DNA of 5,383 nucleotides from Planctomycetota bacterium. Lineage in GTDB: Bacteria > Planctomycetota > Phycisphaerae > WQYP01. Positions within the stretch are counted from its first letter, which is position 1. Each line of letters begins with the position of its first letter. Below the pieces are notes generated by a model, which was not told the DNA's origin, ran no database searches, and worked only from the letters and a program-made list of their open reading frames with translations. Shown here piece by piece: positions 1 to 4,945 of the stretch. The DNA lies in contig JAKCCC010000175.1 of assembly GCA_021838985.1 (NCBI GenBank), forward strand, positions 1 through 5,383. The letters are read 5' to 3'. The position numbers and the translations under genes are program-made.

Positions 1-205
1 ACGCCTTCAACCCCGCGCCGCGCAGCGCCTGGACCGTCGCGGCCAACGCCGCCTGCCACCATTCTTCGGGATGCTGCTGGGTCCAGCCGGGCCGCGGCAT
101 TTGCAGCTCATGCGGCGATTCGGCGGTGGCCGCCACCGCGCCGTCGCGGCGCAGCAACAGCGCTTTGGTGGCGGAGGTGCCGATGTCCAGTCCGAGCAAT
201 ACCAT
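1..205 (-). CDS. xylB: Xylulokinase, N-terminal 68 residues (runs off the left edge)
   Basis: This is the start of an FGGY-family sugar kinase that would phosphorylate D-xylulose to xylulose-5-phosphate in the cytoplasm. The visible residues begin MVLLGLDIGTSATKALLL, which is the N-terminal phosphate-binding loop of the family (residues 5-17). GWTQQHPEEWW follows at 40-50 and matches the W-x-E/Q-Q-D/H-PE-WW signature that is typical of XylB rather than glycerol kinase. The ATG (205-203) lies one base after the pfp stop (TGA-A-ATG), and I see no good Shine-Dalgarno of its own, so translation is probably coupled to pfp. The rest of the protein, including the catalytic Asp and the second ATP-binding region, lies outside the window. 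Substrate specificity within FGGY kinases is therefore inferred from the N-terminus only; another pentulose kinase is the main alternative. Confidence 0.88.
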   Translation of the reverse strand, partial: MVLLGLDIGTSATKALLLRRDGAVAATAESPHELQMPRPGWTQQHPEEWWQAALAATVQALRGAGLKA

Positions 206-206
206 T

Positions 207-1439
207 TCAAATCAACCGGCCCGGGGCCGGCAATGCTCCGATCAGCGGCCGGGCATAGCGGATAAATTCCTCGCCGATGTCGCAGCCGTTGGTCGTCCAC
301 GCCGGATCCAGGGGCTTGGTTTTCCGGGCCACGGTGTCCAGGGGGGTGGGGAAAGTTTCCGCCTTATACGGGTTTTCACTGATCCGGCGCAGCGCCACCG
401 ATCCGCTGGCTAAGCTCTGGGCCTGAGTTAACGCGTATTGCACCGCCCGGCGACCGCAGAGCCGCGCTTCCGCGGCGTCCGTGGCGCTGACGATGGTGGG
501 AAAGCTGCGCTGCAGATAGCCGAACGTATCAGCCCGCACGCGTAATTTTCCGCCGGTCTTTTTCTGCAGCGCCGCGCCCAGGCGGTCTTTTACCAACGCG
601 GCCAGATAATCGCCCAGGGCCCCGGTGCCGGAAAGCTGCTTGTTGCCATGCGCATCCACTTCCCCACCCTGCCTTACCCTTTCCGTGACCAAGCTGGATT
701 TATCCCCGGCCTTGTAGCGAATGCCCTCGCTTACCGCCACCACGCAGCGCCCCAGTTGGCTGTACACGCGGTCCACGTCGCCAAGAAATTTCTCGTCGTT
801 GAAATCCACTTCCGGCACATAAATCAGATGCGGCCCGTCGCCATCGTCATGGCGGGCCAGCACCGACGAGGCCGTCAGCCAGCCGGCGTCGCGGCCCATA
901 ATCACATCAATTTTTACCCCTTTCAGAGATCGGTTGTCCAGGTCGTCGCCCAGCATGGCCAGCGCCACGAATCGACCCGCCGAGCCATAACCGGGGCAAT
1001 GGTCGGTGGTGCGCAAATCGTTGTCGATAGTCTTCGGCACATGGTAGACGTTCAGTGGATAACCGGCCTGACCGGCCATATCCGCGACAATCTTGGCGGT
1101 GTCCGCCGAATCATTTCCACCAATGTAAAAGAAATACCGCACCGCGTGTTTCTTCAACGAGGCTAGCAGCCTGCGGCAATAGTCCTCATCCGGCTTGTCG
1201 CGGGTGGACCCCAGGGCGCTGGAGGGTGTTTGGGCGATCTGTTCCAGTCGCTCCGCCGGCAACCCGTTCAGCGGGACAAAATCACCGTTGAGCACGCCGC
1301 GCACGCCGTGCCTGGCCCCCAGAATGTCGCCAATATCAGCGTGTTTATACAATTCCTCAATCAGCCCCACCAGCGATTGATTTATCACCACCGTTGGGCC
1401 TCCGGACTGCCCGATGACGACGTTAAACTTCTGCGCCAT
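207..1439 (-). CDS. pfp: PPi-dependent 6-phosphofructokinase (410 aa)
   Basis: The enzyme reversibly transfers phosphate from pyrophosphate to fructose-6-phosphate in the cytoplasm. Visible motifs: IGQSGGPTVVINQS at residues 9-22, IGGNDS at 106-111, PKTIDND at 135-141 with the catalytic Asp expected at 139, MGRDAGWLT at 181-189, YVPE at 207-210 and GYLQRS at 307-312. In ATP-dependent PFKs the donor-site positions are Gly (GGDGS) and Gly (PGTIDND). Here they are Asp110 and Lys136, the established signature of PPi use. I start at the ATG at 1439-1437 rather than an in-frame ATG 40 codons upstream. It is preceded by AGGAG with an 8-base spacer, homology begins right there, and the upstream ATG overlaps the promoter -35 box. 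The length is normal for this PPi-PFK clade. The gene leads an operon with xylB. Confidence 0.95.
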   Translation of the reverse strand: MAQKFNVVIGQSGGPTVVINQSLVGLIEELYKHADIGDILGARHGVRGVLNGDFVPLNGLPAERLEQIAQTPSSALGSTRDKPDEDYCRRLLASLKKHAVRYFFYIGGNDSADTAKIVADMAGQAGYPLNVYHVPKTIDNDLRTTDHCPGYGSAGRFVALAMLGDDLDNRSLKGVKIDVIMGRDAGWLTASSVLARHDDGDGPHLIYVPEVDFNDEKFLGDVDRVYSQLGRCVVAVSEGIRYKAGDKSSLVTERVRQGGEVDAHGNKQLSGTGALGDYLAALVKDRLGAALQKKTGGKLRVRADTFGYLQRSFPTIVSATDAAEARLCGRRAVQYALTQAQSLASGSVALRRISENPYKAETFPTPLDTVARKTKPLDPAWTTNGCDIGEEFIRYARPLIGALPAPGRLI

Positions 1440-1447
1440 GAACGTTG

Positions 1448-1452
1448 CTCCT
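1448..1452 (-). promoter_or_regulatory. Shine-Dalgarno site of pfp
   Basis: Read on the minus strand this is AGGAG, 8 bases before the ATG at 1439. It decides the start of pfp against an in-frame ATG further upstream at 1559. Confidence 0.8.
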
Positions 1453-1480
1453 GCCGCGAAAGTGTGGTTTCCCACCGGCC

Positions 1481-1500
1481 CGGGCGGGCGCCTCCGCCCG
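1481..1500 (-). other. GC-rich stem-loop in the pfp leader
   Basis: A perfect 7-bp inverted repeat (CGGGCGG at 1481-1487, CCGCCCG at 1494-1500) encloses a 6-base loop. If transcription starts near 1523, it sits inside the roughly 84-base pfp leader, about 40 bases before the start codon and clear of the Shine-Dalgarno. There is no T-run after it on the minus strand, so it is unlikely to be a simple terminator. A role in mRNA stability or attenuation is possible but unproven. Confidence 0.4.
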
Positions 1501-1529
1501 AAGACACCATGCCCCCGGCCCACTGCGGC

Positions 1530-1559
1530 ATGATAGAAGCCGTTCCGGGCGCCTGTCAA
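1530..1559 (-). promoter_or_regulatory. Sigma70-type promoter of the pfp-xylB operon
   Basis: On the minus strand a perfect TTGACA (-35, positions 1559-1554) is separated by 18 bases from TATCAT (-10, positions 1535-1530, five of six consensus bases). The expected transcription start is near 1523, which gives a leader of about 84 bases. It is the best-looking promoter in the window and reads away from the divergent nagB-like gene. Confidence 0.7.
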
Positions 1560-1620
1560 ATTCCGCGCGTTGGAAAAATAATGTAACCCCGCTTGCGGTT
1601 GGCAGGACCCGACCGCCGTC

Positions 1621-1649
1621 TTGCTGGACTCGGCGGAGGCGTGTACTCT
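1621..1649 (+). promoter_or_regulatory. Candidate promoter of the nagB-like gene
   Basis: TTGCTG (1621-1626) and TACTCT (1644-1649) are separated by exactly 17 bases and would start transcription near 1656, about 20 bases before the GTG start. Each hexamer matches only three of six consensus bases, so the spacing and position carry most of the weight. The AT-rich pocket at 1572-1586 between the two divergent promoters could assist either one. Confidence 0.35.
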
Positions 1650-1662
1650 GGAGGGCTGGAAA

Positions 1663-1668
1663 AAGGAG
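1663..1668 (+). promoter_or_regulatory. Shine-Dalgarno site of the nagB-like gene
   Basis: AAGGAG lies 7 bases before the GTG at 1676. This strong site justifies the GTG start over the open frame that continues upstream to 1445, which overlaps the divergent promoter region and has no homology. Confidence 0.85.
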
Positions 1669-1675
1669 CAACGCA

Positions 1676-2461
1676 GTGAAAACTATTATTTGCCCGGACA
1701 AGCGGGCGTTGGGGCAAACGGCGGCCCGGGACGGCGCCGAGCTGATCCGCCAGGCGATCGCGCAGCGCGGCCAGGCCAATATCATTGTCGCCACCGGCGC
1801 CTCCCAGTTTGAGATGCTCGAAGCGCTGGTCGAGACCCAGGGCCTGGCTTGGAATAAAGTTACTGCGTTTCATCTGGATGAATACATCGGCCTGCCTATC
1901 ACCCATCCCGCTTCCTTCCGCCTGTATCTATGGAAACGCTTTGTCAGCCGCCTGCCGTTGCCGTTGGCGGCGTTTCATTACATCGATGGCCAGGATGATC
2001 CGGCGGCCGAATGCCGCCGCCTTGGCGAACGTATCGCAGCGCACCCGATTGATGTGGCCTTTGTCGGGATTGGCGAAAATGGCCATTTGGCCTTCAACGA
2101 TCCGCCCGCGGACTGGCAGACCGTACAACCCTATCTGGTCGTGAATCTGGATGAGGCGTGTCGACGGCAACAGTTGGGCGAAGGCTGGTTTAAAACCTTG
2201 GCCGATGTTCCCACCCGGGCCATTTCCATGTCCTGCCGGCAAATCTTAAAGAGCGGGGCGATCATCTGCTCCGTGCCTGATCAGCGCAAAGCCCAGGCGG
2301 TGAAAAAAACCGTGGAAGGACCGGCCACTCCACTGGTCCCGGCGTCTATCCTCCAGCAGCATCCCCAGACCGCGCTTTATCTGGACCGCGTTTCGGCGTC
2401 ATTGCTGCGCTCCGCGGCGCGTAACATTGTGGAGCCGCCGCCCTCGGCGGCTGCAAAATGA
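1676..2461 (+). CDS. nagB: NagB-family glucosamine-6-phosphate deaminase/isomerase-like protein (261 aa)
   Basis: The sequence belongs to the NagB/6-phosphogluconolactonase-like fold. The expected role is conversion of glucosamine-6-phosphate to fructose-6-phosphate and ammonia in the cytoplasm. Visible landmarks: a phosphate-loop-like [11 protein letters not shown] at 38-48, [17 protein letters not shown] at 65-81, [17 protein letters not shown] at 130-146, and AVKKTVEG followed by ILQQHP near 208-230. Classical E. coli NagB uses Asp72, Asp141, His143 and Glu148. The aligned residues here are Asp68, Asn135, His137 and Asp142, so two of the four differ. This variant motif is one I associate with a clade common in PVC and Bacteroidetes genomes and usually annotated as deaminase, but the exact substrate is uncertain. 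It starts at a GTG with a strong Shine-Dalgarno and is divergent from pfp, whose substrate is the product of NagB. Confidence 0.82.
   Translation: MKTIICPDKRALGQTAARDGAELIRQAIAQRGQANIIVATGASQFEMLEALVETQGLAWNKVTAFHLDEYIGLPITHPASFRLYLWKRFVSRLPLPLAAFHYIDGQDDPAAECRRLGERIAAHPIDVAFVGIGENGHLAFNDPPADWQTVQPYLVVNLDEACRRQQLGEGWFKTLADVPTRAISMSCRQILKSGAIICSVPDQRKAQAVKKTVEGPATPLVPASILQQHPQTALYLDRVSASLLRSAARNIVEPPPSAAAK
2433..2452 (+). terminator. Stem-loop over the 3' end of the nagB-like gene
   Basis: A perfect 8-bp inverted repeat, AGCCGCCG (2433-2440) and CGGCGGCT (2445-2452), encloses a CCCT loop. It sits within the last codons, coding for the low-complexity tail EPPPSAAAK. No T-run follows (GCAAAATGAG), so it is not a classical intrinsic terminator. 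It may protect the 3' end or cause weak termination before tsaB. Low-complexity coding is the alternative explanation. Confidence 0.3.
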
Positions 2462-2598
2462 GAAGGCGGCAGGTCGGGAGACCCGCACCACAAGAATGTA
2501 TCGTCAGAGGTGGCGTTGAGTATACTGCCTCTAAATTTGGCCGCCCCGATTTTTGGAACCATCCTCAGGAAGATCCTGCGGGTTGACCTGTTCCACCC

Positions 2599-2611
2599 TA
2601 TAATGCCACGA
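2599..2611 (+). promoter_or_regulatory. Consensus -10 box immediately before tsaB (leaderless-type start)
   Basis: A perfect TATAAT (2599-2604) is followed by six bases and then the ATG at 2611, so the predicted transcription start coincides with the A of the start codon. No Shine-Dalgarno is present before this ATG. No convincing -35 lies at 16-18 bases; a TTGACC at 2583-2588 is too close (10 bases). A second -10-like TATACT at 2521-2526, also without a good -35, could give a leadered transcript. Confidence 0.5.
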
Positions 2612-3612
2612 TGGCCACCACAGACCCGCGGAACCTTCGCCCCGCGACGACGGCCCCGGCAGCTGCGCCGGCGCCTCCCTCGTCTCGGCCGGCGGCCGGT
2701 GTCGCCGGCGAGCGCGATGACGCGCCACGCATCGTGGCCATTGAAACCAGCTCCCGGATGGGGGCGGTGGCGGTGGCGCGGGGGCCGCAACTGCTCGCCC
2801 AGCGGCAATTCACGCATGGGCTGCGCCATGCCGTGGAATTGGTGCCGACAATCCGCGACCTGACCCAGGCCCAAGGCTGGAAACCGGCGGATATTCAACA
2901 AGTCTATATTTCCATCGGGCCGGGTTCCTTCACCGGCGTGCGCATTGCCGTCACCGTGGCTCGGGCGCTTAACCAGGCGGTGGGCTGCCGTCTGGTGGCG
3001 GTCTGCACCGTGGACGTACTGGCGCTAAACGCACCCGCCGAAGCACCCCATGTCGCGGTAATTCTGGACGCCAAGCGCGGCCAGGTGTTCGCCGCCCGTT
3101 ATCGGCGGGCCGGTGTCAAGGAACAGGTTCCCGCATCCGGCGCCGAACCACCCCTTCGGGTCGGGCCATTCATCCGCACCGCCGGTCCCGTGTTGGCTGA
3201 TCCGTGTGCCTTTGTCGACGCCTCACCGCGCCCCTTGGCGCTGTTGGGCGAAGGGGTCGCTTATCACCGTGCCGCGTGGCAAGGCCAGTCGCCAGGGAGG
3301 GCGACTCGACAAGGCGAGCGGGCGGCGCCAGCCTCCCAACCCGGGCGCCCCCGTATCTGCGAACACGCGGAAGACCCGCGGACAATCGTGGAATTAAACG
3401 AATCCCTCTGGGCTCCGCAAGTGGCCAACGTGCTGACTTTAGGCTGGGCTTTGGCGCAGGCCGGACAATTTATCGAGCGCGAAGCGCTGCGGCCGAGCTA
3501 TCTGCGCCCACCGGAAGCCGAGGAAGTGCGGCAGGCCCGTCAGGTCGCCAGGGAGGGCGACTCGACAAGGCGAGCCGCGGCGCCACCGACAAAGGAGCGC
3601 GTGGAAACTTAA
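2611..3612 (+). CDS. tsaB: tRNA threonylcarbamoyladenosine biosynthesis protein TsaB, with repeat insertions (333 aa)
   Basis: TsaB (YeaZ) is the ASKHA-fold partner of TsaD in making the t6A modification at position 37 of ANN-decoding tRNAs. Family hallmarks are IVAIETSSRMGAVAV at 41-55, ISIGPGSFTGVRIAVTVARAL at 100-120, and ILDAKRGQVFAARY at 151-164. At 333 residues it is about 100 longer than E. coli TsaB (231). The extra length comes from an Ala/Pro-rich leader of about 39 residues, an Arg/Gly/Pro-rich insert around 225-250, and a tail after the usual PSYLRPPEAEE end near 305. The insert and the tail each contain the same 32-bp DNA repeat read in different frames. The ATG at 2611 is the only usable start before the first motif and lacks a Shine-Dalgarno. 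The usual partners tsaE, rimI and tsaD are not adjacent. Confidence 0.93.
   Translation: MATTDPRNLRPATTAPAAAPAPPSSRPAAGVAGERDDAPRIVAIETSSRMGAVAVARGPQLLAQRQFTHGLRHAVELVPTIRDLTQAQGWKPADIQQVYISIGPGSFTGVRIAVTVARALNQAVGCRLVAVCTVDVLALNAPAEAPHVAVILDAKRGQVFAARYRRAGVKEQVPASGAEPPLRVGPFIRTAGPVLADPCAFVDASPRPLALLGEGVAYHRAAWQGQSPGRATRQGERAAPASQPGRPRICEHAEDPRTIVELNESLWAPQVANVLTLGWALAQAGQFIEREALRPSYLRPPEAEEVRQARQVAREGDSTRRAAAPPTKERVET
3288..3319 (+). repeat. 32-bp double-hairpin repeat, copy 1 (inside tsaB)
   Basis: This copy is identical over all 32 bases to 3544-3575. It is made of two adjacent small hairpins: GTCGCC-AGGGAG-GGCGAC, then CTCG-ACAAGG-CGAG. It falls in the TsaB region around residues 226-237 and is translated as SPGRATRQGER, between a conserved LLGEGVAYH segment and the C-terminal helices. 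This is a place where a loop insertion could be tolerated. Similarity to the other copy continues for about 10 bases with a 2-base gap (GGCGGCGCCA against CGCGGCGCCA). Confidence 0.9.
3544..3575 (+). repeat. 32-bp double-hairpin repeat, copy 2 (tsaB C-terminal tail)
   Basis: This is the second perfect copy, 256 bases downstream of the first in the same orientation. Because 256 is not a multiple of three it is read in another frame, as VAREGDSTRRA (residues 312-322), beyond the normal end of TsaB. All three forward frames of the element lack stop codons, which fits an element able to sit in coding sequence. Confidence 0.9.
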
Positions 3613-3625
3613 GCGGGAGGGCGGA

Positions 3626-3745
3626 ATGAAGCAGTAGTAGATCGAAGATCCGCCAGAGTGGACATACTTCGATAGGCTGTCGAACCAGCGGAGAAGCGAT
3701 GGCACGGAGGATTGTACCTACTGGTGCGATGGAGAGCAGATTTGA
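3626..3745 (+). pseudogene. Possible decayed small gene interrupted by two amber codons
   Basis: A GGAGG (3616-3620) stands 5 bases before ATG-AAG-CAG-TAG-TAG. After the two stops the same frame continues open for 34 codons with a protein-like composition: IEDPPEWTYFDRLSN, then a Cys/Trp-containing end CTYWCDGEQI before a TGA at 3743. Two C-to-T changes turning CAG-CAG into TAG-TAG would explain the stops. I do not recognise the product. It may simply be chance open sequence, and confidence is low. Confidence 0.22.
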
Positions 3746-3803
3746 AGCCGAGAGGTGGAAGACTTCTTCAGGCCGATGTTGGGGCGTGTAGACGAAGGTA
3801 ACC

Positions 3804-3875
3804 GCATTGCCACACCCTACCGCACGTGGCTGGTTCGGCTACTTCAAACATGCCGACCGACGTGCGATGCGGGAA
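3804..3875 (+). pseudogene. Possible fragment of a group II intron reverse transcriptase/maturase
   Basis: One frame reads ALPHPTARGWFGYFKHADRRAMRE. The RGWFGYFKHA core resembles the RGW-x-YF-[KR]H segment in the maturase (X) domain near the C-terminus of bacterial group II intron-encoded proteins. Nothing upstream looks like the RT domain (the frame has a stop at 3789) and I see no intron domain V downstream. The similarity ends where the hairpin cluster begins at about 3893. If real, it is a short relic; the match is only about 13 residues. Confidence 0.3.
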
Positions 3876-3892
3876 ATCTGCCCATCCGGTTT

Positions 3893-3932
3893 GGCGGGAG
3901 GGGAGGACGCCGGCTCGGCGTCCTTTCCTGCC
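3893..3932. repeat. Long imperfect hairpin
   Basis: The core is perfect: GGACGCCG (3905-3912), loop GCT, CGGCGTCC (3916-3923). The arms extend outwards with wobble pairs or a small bulge to GGCGGGA (3893-3899) and TCCTGCC (3926-3932). It could form about 15 pairs on either strand. Only three T follow the core, so a classical terminator is not obvious. Its GGGAGG-containing left arm recalls the tsaB repeat. Confidence 0.6.
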
Positions 3933-3964
3933 CCGATCTGGCATATGCTACGGGCCTTCCGGTG

Positions 3965-4033
3965 GTGGTGCAGGTCTGCTGACCTGCGGTGCTTCAGCTG
4001 AATTATCTGGCGGACCTTGGGGGGCTGCACCAC
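3965..4033. repeat. Nested, mutually exclusive inverted repeats
   Basis: An inner hairpin GCAGGTC (3970-3976)/TGCT/GACCTGC (3981-3987) shares GCAG with an outer 9-bp perfect pair, GTGGTGCAG (3965-3973) and CTGCACCAC (4025-4033). The two stems cannot form together in RNA. Between them lies a 10-bp palindrome, TTCAGCTGAA (3993-4002). The cluster is 80-150 bases upstream of the deacetylase gene. Confidence 0.55.
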
Positions 4034-4098
4034 AGGCATTTACTGCGGGTTTGCAAAATCGACAAAAGGCGAGCTTAGAACCTAACCGCTAAAACCTA

Positions 4099-4115
4099 TG
4101 GTATAACTTGCCGCA
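4099..4115 (+). promoter_or_regulatory. Extended -10 promoter immediately before the deacetylase gene (leaderless-type start)
   Basis: TGG-TATAAC (4099-4107) is an extended -10 element (TGnTATAAC). Seven bases separate it from the ATG at 4115, so the expected transcription start falls at or next to the start codon. There is no Shine-Dalgarno in front of the ATG and no clear -35, which extended -10 promoters often lack. Confidence 0.5.
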
Positions 4116-4945
4116 TGGCTACGCGGCTCATTATTAACGGCGATGATTTTGGGTTCTCCACCGGTGTCACCGACGGTATCCGGCAGGCGCATCAGCAGGG
4201 TATTTTGACCAGCACCACGCTGTTGGTCACGACGCCGGACGCGGCGCGGGCGATGGAAGTCGCCCAAGCTCTACCCAAGCTGGCAGTGGGCATTCATTTA
4301 TGCCTGACCCAGGGGCGGCCCTGCCTGGTCGGGCAAACGCGACTGCTCAGCGGCGACAACCACTTTCCTCCAACGGTCGCCAGGCTGCTGCGGCGCCTGA
4401 TGGCTGGCCGCCGTGTGCGGGAAGAAGTGCGACGGGAATGGGCGGCGCAAATTGAAACGGCCTTGAAGCGGGGCCTGAAGCCGACGCATTTGGATTCGCA
4501 TAAGCATATTCATCATTGGCCGCCATTGGCGGATATCGCCATCGACCTGGCCCGGCGGTATGGCATTGCGGCGCTGCGCTGCGCCCACGAAGTGACGCCG
4601 GCCGGCATGCCGGCGCCAGGCCTACGCTACCGGGGCTTGGTGGCCCTGGCGGGGCGCATGCGGCGTAAGATTTCCCGAGTCGATTTGCGAACCACCGATT
4701 GGTTCTTCGGCTTGGCGGCGACGGGCCAGATGTCCGTGGCGGCGTGGCTAAAATTACTAGCGGCGTTGCCACCGGGGACCGGCGAAATCATGGTTCATCC
4801 CGGCGACCCGCGCGGATTAAACGCCACGGATACGCGCCTGTTGGCCGAGCGTCAATGGGAATTGGACGCCCTGTGTGATCCTGCGGTACGGGCCGCGGTA
4901 AAACAATCGGGCGCGGAGTTGACTCATTACGGGCAATTGACTTGA
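4115..4945 (+). CDS. ChbG/YdjC/HpnK-family carbohydrate deacetylase (276 aa)
   Basis: Members of this family are metal-dependent deacetylases. ChbG removes an acetyl group from chitobiose derivatives and HpnK acts in hopanoid biosynthesis. Visible motifs are LIINGDDFGFSTGV at 5-18 (metal-binding Asp at 10/11), VGIHLCLTQGRP at 58-69 (His61), PTHLDSHKHIHH at 123-134 (His129 or His131 as the next metal ligand) and IMVHPGDP at 225-232. Length is normal for the family. The LTQGRP form is reminiscent of HpnK, but no hopanoid genes are in view and the sugar genes nearby favour a carbohydrate substrate, so I leave the symbol blank. The ATG at 4115 starts right at the conserved N-terminus. The gene appears to be transcribed alone from its own promoter and converges with the gene at the right edge. 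Confidence 0.88.
   Translation: MATRLIINGDDFGFSTGVTDGIRQAHQQGILTSTTLLVTTPDAARAMEVAQALPKLAVGIHLCLTQGRPCLVGQTRLLSGDNHFPPTVARLLRRLMAGRRVREEVRREWAAQIETALKRGLKPTHLDSHKHIHHWPPLADIAIDLARRYGIAALRCAHEVTPAGMPAPGLRYRGLVALAGRMRRKISRVDLRTTDWFFGLAATGQMSVAAWLKLLAALPPGTGEIMVHPGDPRGLNATDTRLLAERQWELDALCDPAVRAAVKQSGAELTHYGQLT

Larger units (their letters stand above)
3613..4098. other. Gene-free stretch between tsaB and the deacetylase gene
   Basis: I find no convincing intact gene here. The left part (about 3626-3890) holds broken, protein-like reading frames. The right part (3893-4074) holds a cluster of strong inverted repeats and a degenerate copy of part of the tsaB repeat. Base composition in the left part is less GC-biased than in the flanking genes, which fits decayed or acquired DNA. 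Confidence 0.6.

Noticed and set aside
648..1166. Long plus-strand open frame opposite pfp
   Set aside because: It is the antisense shadow of a well-supported GC-rich gene, with no recognisable motifs and no Shine-Dalgarno.
1440..1559. N-terminal extension of 40 residues for pfp from the ATG at 1559
   Set aside because: It overlaps the TTGACA/TATCAT promoter, has no Shine-Dalgarno, and family homology begins at the ATG at 1439, which has AGGAG 8 bases upstream.
1445..1675. Upstream extension of the nagB-like frame
   Set aside because: It would run through the divergent pfp leader and promoters; the GTG at 1676 has a strong AAGGAG and starts at the conserved N-terminus.
2583..2604. TTGACC and TATAAT before tsaB as a full sigma70 promoter
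   Set aside because: The hexamers are only 10 bases apart, too close to be used together; only the -10 is kept as a candidate.
2377..2901. Minus-strand open frame across the nagB-tsaB junction
   Set aside because: Arg- and Gly-rich antisense of tsaB and its upstream region, with no motifs; it overlaps two real genes.
3288..3575. CRISPR-like direct repeats
   Set aside because: There are only two full copies, 224 bases apart within a coding gene, with no spacers of regular length and no cas genes.
3204..3629. Third-frame plus-strand open reading frame inside tsaB
   Set aside because: It is explained by the stop-free repeats and high GC; the TsaB motifs lie in the other frame.
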